DNA of 64,000 nucleotides, taken from assembly GCA_964626565.1 (NCBI GenBank), contig CAZVFX010000023.1, positions 1 through 64,000 on the forward strand, in the 5' to 3' direction. Each line of letters opens with the position of its first letter. Position 1 is the stretch's first letter. Origin of the DNA: CAZVFX01 sp964626565 (GTDB lineage Bacteria > Myxococcota_A > UBA9042 > CAIXZC01). The notes under the pieces are model-generated. The model saw only the letters and a list, made by a program, of their open reading frames with translations, was not told the DNA's origin and searched no databases. Shown here in pieces: positions 26,571 to 35,271 of this stretch. The translations under genes and the position numbers were made by a program.

Positions 26571-27280
26571 CAACCCCTGCAGAGATCTCCCTGTCCGTCG
26601 TCGTTATGGCGTACAACGAGGAAGAGAACATTCCCCACCTGCTCGAGGTGCTCACCACGTACCTGGACGGGCACCCCCGGGTGTGCGAATGGGAGGTAGT
26701 CGTTGTTGATGATGGTTCGGCGGACGGGACCGCGGCGGCGGTGGAGCAGTGGTCCGGGCGGATGGCTGCGGTTCGTCTGGTGCGCCATCCCCACAATATG
26801 GGCATGGGTGCGGCCATTCGTACCGGTTACCAACAGGCTCGGTGCGAGTTTGTAACCCAACTTCCCGCCGACCTCCAGGTCCCTCCCGAGATTTTTAACC
26901 TATTCCTGCCGCATATTCCGGAATGTGACATAGTCTTGTCGGTGTACGAGAACCGGGGCGAAGGTATCACGCGCCGGTTCCTGGCCGCGGGCTACCGAGC
27001 CGTGGCCAGACTGCTCCTGGGGCAACGGGCCGACTATACCGGCACCATGATGTTCCGGCGTGAACTGGTGGACCGCATCACCATCACCACCGACACTTTC
27101 GTGGCCAACCTGGAGTTCCCTCTTGCAGCCCTCGACCTGGGCGCAAAGATGCAACTGGTGACCTTCACTCCCTCGCCCCGCAGGGCCGGCGAATCGAAGG
27201 TGGCCAACAGTCGCCGGATCCTGTTCGTCTTCAAAGAACTCCTGGCGCTGCGGCGGCGCCGCGCCTCAAAACAAGCTTGA
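26561..27280 (+). CDS. Family 2 glycosyltransferase (dolichol-phosphate-mannose-synthase-like)
   Basis: 239 aa, GT-A fold. Motifs LSVVVMAYNEEENIPHLL, VVVDDGSADGT and the acceptor-side QLPADLQVPPE (DxD-equivalent ADLQ) place it among polyprenyl-phosphate sugar transferases such as DPM1. There is no C-terminal membrane pair, so it is a soluble or peripheral type. The start overlaps the giant lipoprotein gene by ten bases, so it is cotranscribed; a role in glycosylating surface proteins is possible but inferred only from position. Confidence 0.85.
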   Translation: MQLTTPAEISLSVVVMAYNEEENIPHLLEVLTTYLDGHPRVCEWEVVVVDDGSADGTAAAVEQWSGRMAAVRLVRHPHNMGMGAAIRTGYQQARCEFVTQLPADLQVPPEIFNLFLPHIPECDIVLSVYENRGEGITRRFLAAGYRAVARLLLGQRADYTGTMMFRRELVDRITITTDTFVANLEFPLAALDLGAKMQLVTFTPSPRRAGESKVANSRRILFVFKELLALRRRRASKQA

Positions 27281-27334
27281 AAGTCTAAGCTTCGAGTGGC
27301 ACACTACGGGTGACGTGTAACTTGGAGGCAATGC

Positions 27335-30331
27335 ATGAACAGGTTACTGCTGATTGCGGCTTGTTTTCTCCTGGCCGCAACAGGTTGCAGTTCGCCGGCG
27401 GATGGGCCGGAAGACGTCGCCGATGTGGAGGTGCAGGATGCTGTAGCTCCCGCGGACGGCGACGCGGTGACGGAGCCCCAGGAAACCGAGGAACAGACCG
27501 ACGCACCGTCCCTCGACCTGGAAGGCGACCAACCCCTCCCGGAAGTCGTGGATCCGCCGGACGAGGCTACTCCGCCCCCGCCTTGCGACTCCGACCCGGA
27601 CTGCAACGATTTCGACCCCTGCACAGTTGACCAGTGCAAAGAAACTTACGGCTGCGTCAATCTGCCCAAAGACTGCTCCGATGACGATGCCTGCACTACC
27701 GATTCCTGTCTGCCTTCGGATGGAAGCTGCACTCACGAAGCGGTGAGCTGCGACGACCAGAACGCCTGCACCCTGGAGTCCTGCGACGCGACCCTCGGAT
27801 GTCTTTATGACGTGGTGGATTGTGCCGACGACGACCCCTGCACGGCCGATGGCTGCCTCCCTTCCGGAGGTTGCACGCACAAAGCAAAAGACTGCGACGA
27901 CGGCGACCCGTGTACCGAAGACTTCTGCGACCCCGAGGATGGATGCAAGAACAACCCCTCCGGCGATCCCAACTGCTGTGTCGCTGATTTCCAGTGCGAG
28001 GACGGACTTCCCTGCACCCTGGATAGCTGCAAATCGTTCACCTGCGTGAACGAGGCTATCGCCGGACTGGTCTGCTGCGGAGCAGACACAGAGTGTAAGG
28101 ACACAAACGAGTGCACTGAAGACCTGTGCGTCGATGGGCTCTGCCAGCACTTCGCAGCAGGCCCGGGCTGCTGCATCGACGATCCGGATTGCGAGGATTT
28201 CGACGGCTGTACCACCCACTACTGCGAGGACTACACCTGCATCTACTCTGACGTGGAAGGCTGCTGCCACGATGACTCGGAGTGTGACGACGAGGATGTG
28301 TGCACCGAGGATGTGTGCAGCCTCACCGGGGGCGACTTCGGGTTCTGTGAGAATAAGCAGATCCTAGGCTGTTGCCACGGCGACGACCTTGAGTGCGAAG
28401 ACAACAACTTGTGCACCGTGGACGTCTGCCCCGGCGTCGGGGAGCTGTGTGAGAACGAGTGGACCGAAGAGTGCTGCCTCACCGCCGAACACTGCGACGA
28501 TGATGACCCGTGCACCATCGATTCCTGCGCCGACAACAAATGCGCGCACGAGGACATCTGTTGCGCAGCCGACGGCGAATGCGACGACGGCGAGGTTTGC
28601 ACCGAGGACGTTTGCGACCTCCAGTTCGGGGAGTTGGGATACTGCCACAACAACGACATTCAGGGCTGCTGCCACGGCGATGACCAGGAGTGCGAAGACA
28701 GCAACGTATGCACCATAGATCTTTGCCCGGGAGTCGGCGCGATTTGTCAGAACGACTGGATAGACAACTGTTGCGTCGTGGACGAGCACTGCGACGATGG
28801 CGACGATTGCACGGTAAGTTGTTGCTTGGACGGTGAATGCTCCTCCGAGTACATCTGCTGTTCAGGCGACGCAGAGTGCGACGATGGGAACGACTTGTGC
28901 ACGGTGGACGAGTGCGTGGACAGTATGTGCACCTACGAATTCACCGGCGCCGAAGGGTGCTGCGCCCAACCACTGCTCCTCGACGACTTCTCCGACGACC
29001 TCGGCTGGGAATACGGCGCGACCTGGGAGCGGGGTGCCGCGGTATCCTCCTTTGGCCAGCAATACGGCAATCCCGACCCGGAACAGGACCACTCCAGTTC
29101 CGATGATAACTTCCTGGCCGGAGTGCAAATTGGCGGCAATACATCCACCGACATGCACGAATTCTACTACCTGACCTCGCCGGTTGTGGATGCCGCGGGA
29201 ACGGCCAACCTCTATCTCGCCTACTGGCGTATGCTCAATTCCGACTACACTCCCTATATGAGCAATATCGTCGAGGTGTGGGACGGGTTCGGCTGGGTCA
29301 CTTTGTGGCAGAGCGGTAGCTCCCCCGGCGTCCAGGATATGGACTGGACCTACGTCGAGATCGATGCGAGCCCCTTTGCCAACGCCGACTTCCAGGTTCG
29401 CTTCGGATACGAGATTGCGTCGGGAGGAGTCTTCAGCGTAGCTTCGTGGAGTCTGGACGATGTGAAGGTGTTCGAAAAGAGCGGGCCTTTGTGTTGCAAC
29501 CAGCCTTCCGACTGCCAGAACGAGCAATTCCCCAACGCCGATTGCGGGGGTGGTATCTGTGCCTCGGTGGAATGCGTCTACAACTGTGACTGCATCGATG
29601 ACAACAGTTGCACCGTGGACGCCTGCACCGGCGGCAATTGCACCCATGACATGATTGAGGGTTGCTGCAACACGCCGGCGGACTGCGACGACGGTAATCC
29701 GTGCACCGCCGACCTGTGCATGGAGGGTGAGTGCGCCTACGAGGACGTTCCCGACTGCTGCCTCGGCGATGAAGAATGCGACGACGGGAACGCTTGCACC
29801 GACGATGTGTGCGTCTTCAATGTGTGTTCTTTCCCCGCCATTCCCGGCTGCTGCCTCGACGATGCCGAGTGCGACGACTTCAATCCGTGCACCAAGGACA
29901 GTTGCGATAACAACGAATGCGCAAACTCCGACATCGCCAGTTGCTGCCTGGACAGCGCCGAGTGCGACGACTTCGACGTTTGCACCGAAGACGCCTGCGA
30001 GGACAACAAGTGCGTCCATTCTCCTGCACCGGAGTGCTGCAACACCGATGAGGACTGCAACGACGACATCGATTGCACCGATGACACGTGCAACCAGCAG
30101 CTCAACACCTGCACGTATTCGTTCAACGACCCCGATTGCTGCTTCACTGCAGAGGAATGTGATGACAGCGATCCGTGCACCGAGGATGGCTGCACCGGCA
30201 ATCTGTGCGTCAATGACCCGGTGCCCGACTGCTGCCAGCTCCCGGCCGACTGCGATGACCTTGACGACTGCACCGAAGATGAGTGCGTTCAAAATGTGTG
30301 CACCAATACGCCCATTCCCGATTGCACCTGA
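27335..30331 (+). CDS. Cys-rich repeat lipoprotein with internal jelly-roll-like domain
   Basis: 998 aa. Start behind CTTGGAGGCA; lipobox AATGC (Cys18). A Pro/Asp/Glu-rich linker is followed by about 35 short repeats of the form CCxDDxECDDxxxCTxDxC, before (about 85-540) and after (about 715-998) a beta-rich domain of about 170 residues (LLLDDFSDDLGWEYG to SLDDVKVF). The central domain resembles MAM/carbohydrate-binding jelly rolls and even contains a substitution-free Trp/Tyr-rich core. Paired CC residues recur every 20-25 positions, implying heavy disulfide bonding. Surface role likely; exact function unknown. Monocistronic. Confidence 0.85.
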   Translation: MNRLLLIAACFLLAATGCSSPADGPEDVADVEVQDAVAPADGDAVTEPQETEEQTDAPSLDLEGDQPLPEVVDPPDEATPPPPCDSDPDCNDFDPCTVDQCKETYGCVNLPKDCSDDDACTTDSCLPSDGSCTHEAVSCDDQNACTLESCDATLGCLYDVVDCADDDPCTADGCLPSGGCTHKAKDCDDGDPCTEDFCDPEDGCKNNPSGDPNCCVADFQCEDGLPCTLDSCKSFTCVNEAIAGLVCCGADTECKDTNECTEDLCVDGLCQHFAAGPGCCIDDPDCEDFDGCTTHYCEDYTCIYSDVEGCCHDDSECDDEDVCTEDVCSLTGGDFGFCENKQILGCCHGDDLECEDNNLCTVDVCPGVGELCENEWTEECCLTAEHCDDDDPCTIDSCADNKCAHEDICCAADGECDDGEVCTEDVCDLQFGELGYCHNNDIQGCCHGDDQECEDSNVCTIDLCPGVGAICQNDWIDNCCVVDEHCDDGDDCTVSCCLDGECSSEYICCSGDAECDDGNDLCTVDECVDSMCTYEFTGAEGCCAQPLLLDDFSDDLGWEYGATWERGAAVSSFGQQYGNPDPEQDHSSSDDNFLAGVQIGGNTSTDMHEFYYLTSPVVDAAGTANLYLAYWRMLNSDYTPYMSNIVEVWDGFGWVTLWQSGSSPGVQDMDWTYVEIDASPFANADFQVRFGYEIASGGVFSVASWSLDDVKVFEKSGPLCCNQPSDCQNEQFPNADCGGGICASVECVYNCDCIDDNSCTVDACTGGNCTHDMIEGCCNTPADCDDGNPCTADLCMEGECAYEDVPDCCLGDEECDDGNACTDDVCVFNVCSFPAIPGCCLDDAECDDFNPCTKDSCDNNECANSDIASCCLDSAECDDFDVCTEDACEDNKCVHSPAPECCNTDEDCNDDIDCTDDTCNQQLNTCTYSFNDPDCCFTAEECDDSDPCTEDGCTGNLCVNDPVPDCCQLPADCDDLDDCTEDECVQNVCTNTPIPDCT

Positions 30332-30349
30332 GCCCCGGTGATATCTGCC

Positions 30350-30378
30350 TTGACTGGAACTCGCCCCGGGGGTAACAT
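30350..30378 (+). promoter_or_regulatory. Upstream promoter (P1) of prs
   Basis: TTGACT (30350-30355), a 17-base spacer and TAACAT (30373-30378). It would transcribe the tiny ORF at 30407 and then prs. Confidence 0.55.
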
Positions 30379-30406
30379 GACTTTCGGTAGTCACAGGAGG
30401 TTCAGC

Positions 30407-30451
30407 ATGAACTGGAGACCGGCACCCAGGCCCAAACCGACGCTTCCGTAG
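30407..30451 (+). CDS. Possible 14-residue leader peptide upstream of prs
   Basis: ATG preceded by ACAGGAGGTTCAGC, an excellent ribosome-binding site. It encodes MNWRPAPRPKPTLP then TAG. Four of its residues are Pro and three Arg/Lys, in a PAPRPKP core that could slow ribosomes. It lies between promoters P1 and P2 in the 263-base leader of prs. It may be a regulatory leader peptide or a short basic peptide in its own right. Confidence 0.45.
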   Translation: MNWRPAPRPKPTLP

Positions 30452-30507
30452 GTTGGTCCGGATATTTTCCTGAAAACCGCACTGCAAGCGCCTTGCCAAC
30501 ATCCGCA

Positions 30508-30535
30508 TTGACTTATGCAGGCCTGTGCCTATACT
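30508..30535 (+). promoter_or_regulatory. Proximal promoter (P2) of prs
   Basis: TTGACT (30508-30513), a 16-base spacer and TATACT (30530-30535), about 60 bases before the GTG start of prs. Confidence 0.65.
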
Positions 30536-30594
30536 CGCTTTCGTCTGTTGTGCAACGGTAACGGCTAAAGGACCAATCGGAACGGAGGGAGATC

Positions 30595-31536
30595 GTGGGA
30601 AACGGATCATTCAAGATCTTCTCGGGATCATCGCACCCCGGCTTTGTGAACAGCATCTGCGACTACCTGGGCATGAAGCCCGGCGAGCGTGAGATCATTC
30701 AGTTCTCCAACCAGAACATCATGGTGAAGATTCTCGAAAACGTCAGAGGTGACGACGTCTTCGTGGTCCAGACCATGTCGCCGCCGGTGAGCGACATGAT
30801 CATCGAGGCCCTCATCATGATCGACGCGTTGAAGCAGGCTTCCGCGGCCCGAGTTACCGCGGTGCTTCCCTATTTCCCCTACGCAAGATCGGACAAGAAG
30901 GACCAGCCGCGAATCTCCATTGCGGCCCGACTAATGGCCGACCTCTACGAGACCGCCGGGGCGGACCGCGTGCTCACCATGAACCTCCACGCACCCCAGA
31001 TTCAGGGGTTCTTCCGCATCCCTGCTGACCAGCTTATCGGCGGGCCCGTCATCTGTGACTACTTGCGGGAGTGGGACCTCTCCAATGCAGTGCTGGTGGC
31101 CAGTGACGCAGGCGAAATCAAGGATGTCACCCACTACGCTAATCGTCTCCACCTGCCCATAGCCATCGTTGACAAGCGGCGCTACGGCAACGATGAGAAA
31201 GCCAAGGCGAGGCACGTCATCGGCGACATTGCGGGCATGGACTGCATTCTCACCGACGATGAAATCGCTAGCGGCAGGACCATGATCGAGGCTTTTGATT
31301 TCCTCCTCGACCAGGGCGCCAAGTCGGTAACCTGTGCCGCGGTACACCCGGTGCTCACAGGCAAAGCGCCCCAGGAACTCACCGACAGTGCGGTAAAGGA
31401 GATCATTGTTTGCGACACGATCCCGGTGGCGGACAAAATTACCCCGAAGATGAAAGTCCTGACCGTTGCACCACTGTTTGCCCGAGCCCTCAAGTGCATT
31501 CATGAAGGTGAGTCGGTCTCGGACCTCTTCCGCTAG
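30595..31536 (+). CDS. prs: Ribose-phosphate pyrophosphokinase
   Basis: 313 aa. Makes PRPP from ribose 5-phosphate and ATP. Family motifs: KIFSGSSHPG at the N-terminus, LPYFPYARSDKKDQPR for ATP binding, MNLHAPQIQGFF, and the PRPP-binding loop region DDEIASGRTM. The usual flexible-loop sequence is slightly divergent (VDKRRYGNDEKAKARHVIGD). Start codon GTG after CGGAGGGAGATC. First gene of a probable prs-desulfurase-thiI-methyltransferase transcript. Confidence 0.96.
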   Translation: MGNGSFKIFSGSSHPGFVNSICDYLGMKPGEREIIQFSNQNIMVKILENVRGDDVFVVQTMSPPVSDMIIEALIMIDALKQASAARVTAVLPYFPYARSDKKDQPRISIAARLMADLYETAGADRVLTMNLHAPQIQGFFRIPADQLIGGPVICDYLREWDLSNAVLVASDAGEIKDVTHYANRLHLPIAIVDKRRYGNDEKAKARHVIGDIAGMDCILTDDEIASGRTMIEAFDFLLDQGAKSVTCAAVHPVLTGKAPQELTDSAVKEIIVCDTIPVADKITPKMKVLTVAPLFARALKCIHEGESVSDLFR

Positions 31537-31559
31537 CCCGGGCCGATTTCGGGGCAGAG

Positions 31560-32702
31560 ATGACGATGGACGACTTTATCTACCTCGACAACGCCGCAAC
31601 CACGCCGCTCGCACCGGAAGCAGCCGAGGCTATGGCCGCGTGTCAGGCGACTATCTTCGGTAACCCTTCATCATCACATTCCCTGGGAGTCGAAGCCGCC
31701 GCTGCCCTGGAGAAATCCCGGCGCAAGCTGGCGTCGATTCTGGTTTGCAATCCCGACGAGCTGGTTTTCACCTCCAGCGGCACCGAAGCCGACAATCTCG
31801 CCCTCTTCGGCGCCGCTTATGCGTCCCGCCGCAAGAGCTTTGTTATCTCGGCCGTAGAGCATCCGGCAGTCCTTGAAACCGCGGACGAATTGGTGCAGCG
31901 CGGCTTCGAGGTCCGAAGAGCGCCTGTCGACAGTCGCGGTGTGGTGTTGGTGGATGAACTCGTGGAACTTGTCGATGAGGACACCTTCCTGGTCTCCGTG
32001 ATGTACGCCAACAACGAAGTGGGTACGGTGCAGCCGGTGAAGCGGCTCGCCAGGGCGGTGAAAAAGAAGAACCCGGAAGCTCTCTTCCACTGCGATGCAG
32101 TGCAGGCCTTCACCAGAGAACCCATCTCACTGGCCGACGGGGCCCTCGACCTGCTCTCCCTATCAGCACACAAACTCCACGGTCCCCGGGGGGCCGGTGC
32201 GCTGTACGTCAAGAAGGGGACGAAACTTAGACCCCTAATCTGTGGTGGCGGGCAGGAGAAAGGCCTGCGCTCAGGCACCGAAAACGTTGTCGCAATAGCC
32301 GGGTTTGCCGCCGCAGCCGAGTTGGCCCACCGCGCTCGGGAGGCCGACAACGCCCGTATCCGGAAGTGCATGGCCACCCTCGGCCGCATCGTTACCGACA
32401 ATTTGGACGGTGTCATCATCAACGGACATCCCGAAGACGGTCTTGCGGAGATTCTCAGCCTGGGTACCGCGGGGTTAAAATCCCAGAATCTGCTGCACTT
32501 CCTGGAAGACGAAGGCGTAATCGTTTCCGCGGGTTCGGCCTGTCATTCCACAAGGACCAAACGAAGCCACGTTATAGAAGCCATGGGGGTCTCTCCCGAC
32601 TACGCAGTAATAAGAATCTCCGCCTCACGCTATACCACTATGGAAGAGGCGGAAGAGGCTGGCCACATAATAGTCGCCGTGGTAAACAAGCTGAGGCGAT
32701 AG
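31560..32702 (+). CDS. Cysteine desulfurase (NifS/IscS family)
   Basis: 380 aa PLP enzyme taking sulfur from cysteine as a persulfide. N-terminal YLDNAATTPLAPEAAEAM, PLP-lysine in SLSAHKLHGPRG (about Lys204) and the catalytic Cys in VSAGSACHSTRTKRSH (about Cys327). There is no IscU or SufE gene nearby; thiI follows after 70 bases, so it most likely supplies sulfur for tRNA 4-thiouridine or thiamine, as NifZ/IscS do with ThiI elsewhere. Gap to prs 23 bases. Confidence 0.93.
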   Translation: MTMDDFIYLDNAATTPLAPEAAEAMAACQATIFGNPSSSHSLGVEAAAALEKSRRKLASILVCNPDELVFTSSGTEADNLALFGAAYASRRKSFVISAVEHPAVLETADELVQRGFEVRRAPVDSRGVVLVDELVELVDEDTFLVSVMYANNEVGTVQPVKRLARAVKKKNPEALFHCDAVQAFTREPISLADGALDLLSLSAHKLHGPRGAGALYVKKGTKLRPLICGGGQEKGLRSGTENVVAIAGFAAAAELAHRAREADNARIRKCMATLGRIVTDNLDGVIINGHPEDGLAEILSLGTAGLKSQNLLHFLEDEGVIVSAGSACHSTRTKRSHVIEAMGVSPDYAVIRISASRYTTMEEAEEAGHIIVAVVNKLRR

Positions 32703-32772
32703 CAACAGTACCCTGAGCGTGAGCAACGGGCTTGCGCAGAGCCGAATGTGCCTCTCATGGGCGGGTGTAAAA

Positions 32773-33972
32773 ATGTATAACTCCATTATCGTTCGTTTTG
32801 GCGAAGTGTTTCTGAAGAAAGGAAACCGGCCGCGGTTTCTAAAGATCCTCAGGCGCAACCTGCGCAGGTCCATTGAACGCCTGGCGGATGTCGAGGGCGT
32901 GGAGGTGTCATCCTTCCACGGTAGATTCGAAGTGTCGGGCCCCGACGGTGGGGAGTTCACCGAAGGCGATCTTGCCCAGCTCTTGAAGGCTGTGTGCAGC
33001 ACCTTCGGCATAGTCTCCGCCAGCCCCGCAGTGCGCAGCCCCCTCGACTATGATGTCATGGAGAAAACCGCGGTGGCTCTGGCCGAACGCGTGCTCGAAA
33101 GCTCCGAAGTGAGGCATTTTAAGGTCGATGCTTCCCGTTCCTACAAACGTTTCGACATGACGAGTCCGGAACTCAATCGACAGTTGGGCGCCGCGGTGGT
33201 GAAGCGGTTTGGCCTCAAGGGAAAAATGAGCTCTCCCGACCTCACCATCGGTGTGGAGATCCACGAGCACGGTGCATATCTGTACGCTGAGCGTACCCCG
33301 GCCCCGGGAGGCCTGCCGGTGGGCAGTAGCGGCAAAGCGGTGCTGTTGCTGTCCGGCGGCATCGATTCCCCGGTGGCGGGGTGGATGATGGCCAAGCGCG
33401 GATGCGTCATCAGACCGATCCATTTTCACTCCTTCCCCTATACCTCCAAGCGGTCTCTTGAGAAGGTCAATGACCTGGCCGGGACGCTCTCACAGTGGCT
33501 GGGGCGAGTGCGCCTCACCCACATCAAACTGACGCCGGTGCAGGAGTACCTGAGAGACAACGTTTCGGGGAGCCTCCTGGTGCTGTTCTACCGCCGCTCC
33601 ATGGTGCGCCTCGCCGCCCGCCTCGCCGAAGAGGTGGGTGCTCTGGCCCTGGTCTCGGGTGAGAGCCTGGGTCAGGTCGCCAGCCAGACCATGGAGAACG
33701 TGGCCGTCATCGAAGACGCCACCTCCCTGCCCGTCTTACGTCCCCTCATCGGACTCGACAAGGTTGAGACGGTGAACAGGGCCAAGGAGATCGGCACCTA
33801 CGAAACCTCAATCCAGCCTTATGACGATTGTTGCTCGCTTTTCCTTCCGCCCCGCCCGGAAACCAGGGGAGACCTGGACCGTATCCTCAGCCTGGAGGCG
33901 CGCCTCGAAGAGCTTGCCGCCCTGGAAGAAGAGGCCTGGAGCTCCCGCGAGGAAGTCCGGTTTGGAAATTGA
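32773..33972 (+). CDS. thiI: tRNA 4-thiouridine synthase ThiI
   Basis: 399 aa. Adenylates U8 of tRNA and transfers sulfur; also used in thiamine synthesis in some bacteria. Ferredoxin-like and THUMP domains (about 1-170) precede the PP-loop ATPase domain with LLLSGGIDSPVAGWMM (about 192-207) and IRPIHFHSFPYTS. The conserved DDCCSLFLPPRPETRG is present. The C-terminal rhodanese domain of E. coli ThiI is absent, so sulfur is probably delivered directly by the desulfurase encoded just upstream. Start at 32773 (MYNSIIVRFGEVFLKKG); its stop codon lies in the first unit of a heptad repeat array. Confidence 0.94.
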   Translation: MYNSIIVRFGEVFLKKGNRPRFLKILRRNLRRSIERLADVEGVEVSSFHGRFEVSGPDGGEFTEGDLAQLLKAVCSTFGIVSASPAVRSPLDYDVMEKTAVALAERVLESSEVRHFKVDASRSYKRFDMTSPELNRQLGAAVVKRFGLKGKMSSPDLTIGVEIHEHGAYLYAERTPAPGGLPVGSSGKAVLLLSGGIDSPVAGWMMAKRGCVIRPIHFHSFPYTSKRSLEKVNDLAGTLSQWLGRVRLTHIKLTPVQEYLRDNVSGSLLVLFYRRSMVRLAARLAEEVGALALVSGESLGQVASQTMENVAVIEDATSLPVLRPLIGLDKVETVNRAKEIGTYETSIQPYDDCCSLFLPPRPETRGDLDRILSLEARLEELAALEEEAWSSREEVRFGN

Positions 33973-34020
33973 ACATTGAAAATTGGTAATTGAAAATTGG
34001 TAATTGAGAATTGCATATTG
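33968..34020. repeat. ATTGNNN heptad array
   Basis: Seven complete 7-bp units and a partial eighth, with no gaps: ATTGAAC, ATTGAAA, ATTGGTA, ATTGAAA, ATTGGTA, ATTGAGA, ATTGCAT, ATTG. The first unit includes the thiI TGA stop; TTG codons in units five and eight are the only good start candidates for the next gene. Confidence 0.9.
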
Positions 34021-35271
34021 ACCACAGCCTCCCCCGCCTACGGCCCCTCAGGAGTGGCCCGGCGGGAAGACGGCAAGGTCGTCATGGTTCTCCATGGTGT
34101 GCCCGGCGACCGGGCAAAAGTGCGTATCACCCGGGAAAAGAGCAGCCTGGCCGAGGCCGAGATTATCGAAATACTCGAGCCATCCCCTCATCGACGGGCC
34201 TCTCCCTGTCCCTCCTGGCCTGAGTGCGGGGGGTGCAGTTGGATACATGTGGGTCCCAAGGCCCAAATCGACCACAAGGGGCAGATCCTGGCCCGGGCCG
34301 TTCGCAAGGTCGCCGGCCCCGAACTGATCGCACCGTTTCAGCTTTCCCCCCGGGAATTCGGCTATCGTCGGCGCGCCAGACTGCAAATGACCGCAACCGC
34401 GGGTTCACCCCTGAAGGTGGGCTTCTTCGCCCACGGAACTCACGACATTGCTCCCATCTCGGCCTGCCCGGTTTGCGTGGAACCGATTAGCCGACTGTTC
34501 GGTGAACTGGCCGCGTTGAAATCGCCCCTGGATTTCTCAGCCTCGGTGGAAGTGGTTGCAGACGACGACGGCCGCACCATGGCCGCCGCGTTTGTGGCCG
34601 CCCCCCTCCCCTCACCTGAGAATCTGGCTCGTTTTCTCGTCGAGAAAACTTCGCTGGCCGGTTGCCACGTCGCAGCCCCGAAATCAGGGCGGGGCGAGTG
34701 GGGACTCCCCTCGTCGGTCATCACCGTTCAGGACGACCCGAAATGTGTGATTCCCGTTTTTCCCGGGGCCTTCTGCCAGGCCAATGGGCAGGTCAATCGG
34801 CTGTTAGTCTCCCGGGTCAAGGATATTGTCGGCGGTCTACTGCAAGACAAACCGGGCGCCGAGGTGCTGGAGTTGTACAGCGGTCACGGCAATTTCACCT
34901 ACCCGTTGGCTTCCGCGGGGCACAAGGTGACCGCGGTGGAGGTGGGGCTGAGGAAGGAGTTCCTCGTCCCTGCCAAGGGCGCAGGTTTCATCGGCGGGGA
35001 CGCGGTGAAACTCACCCGGCGGTGGGCGCGGCAGAAGCGTCGGTTCGACCTGGTATTGCTGGACCCGCCGCGCCAGGGGGCCAAGGCGGTTGTGCCCTTC
35101 CTGCCGGATCTTGACCCCGCAGCGATTGTCTACGTTTCGTGCGACCCCAACACCTTTGCCAGGGACGCGGGCCAGTTGGCAGGCCAGGGGTATAAAATCA
35201 CGCAATTGATCCCGTTCGACATGGTCCCACAGACCCACCACATAGAGTTGCTCGCCGTGCTGCAGCGCTAG
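33997..35271 (+). CDS. 23S rRNA/tRNA m5U methyltransferase, RlmD/TrmA family
   Basis: About 420 aa. N-terminal TRAM domain (YGPSGVARREDGKVVMV, PGDRAKVRI), a 4Fe-4S cluster site (CPSWPECGGC plus a later PVC), the AdoMet Rossmann fold (VLELYSGHGNFTYPLA, DLVLLDPPRQGAK) and the catalytic VSCDPNTFARD with the nucleophile Cys. It methylates uridine at C5 in rRNA or tRNA; the exact target is not clear. No ATG or ribosome-binding site is visible: the start is TTG at 33997 or 34018, both inside the heptad array. The stop shares CTAG with the convergent gene at 35268. Confidence 0.88.
   Translation: MVIENCILTTASPAYGPSGVARREDGKVVMVLHGVPGDRAKVRITREKSSLAEAEIIEILEPSPHRRASPCPSWPECGGCSWIHVGPKAQIDHKGQILARAVRKVAGPELIAPFQLSPREFGYRRRARLQMTATAGSPLKVGFFAHGTHDIAPISACPVCVEPISRLFGELAALKSPLDFSASVEVVADDDGRTMAAAFVAAPLPSPENLARFLVEKTSLAGCHVAAPKSGRGEWGLPSSVITVQDDPKCVIPVFPGAFCQANGQVNRLLVSRVKDIVGGLLQDKPGAEVLELYSGHGNFTYPLASAGHKVTAVEVGLRKEFLVPAKGAGFIGGDAVKLTRRWARQKRRFDLVLLDPPRQGAKAVVPFLPDLDPAAIVYVSCDPNTFARDAGQLAGQGYKITQLIPFDMVPQTHHIELLAVLQR

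Noticed and set aside
19188..30331. Eukaryotic contamination, suggested by thrombospondin-, fibrinogen- and MAM-like domains
   Set aside because: Bacterial ribosome-binding sites, lipoboxes, promoters and housekeeping genes surround them, and such domains are common in this bacterial group.
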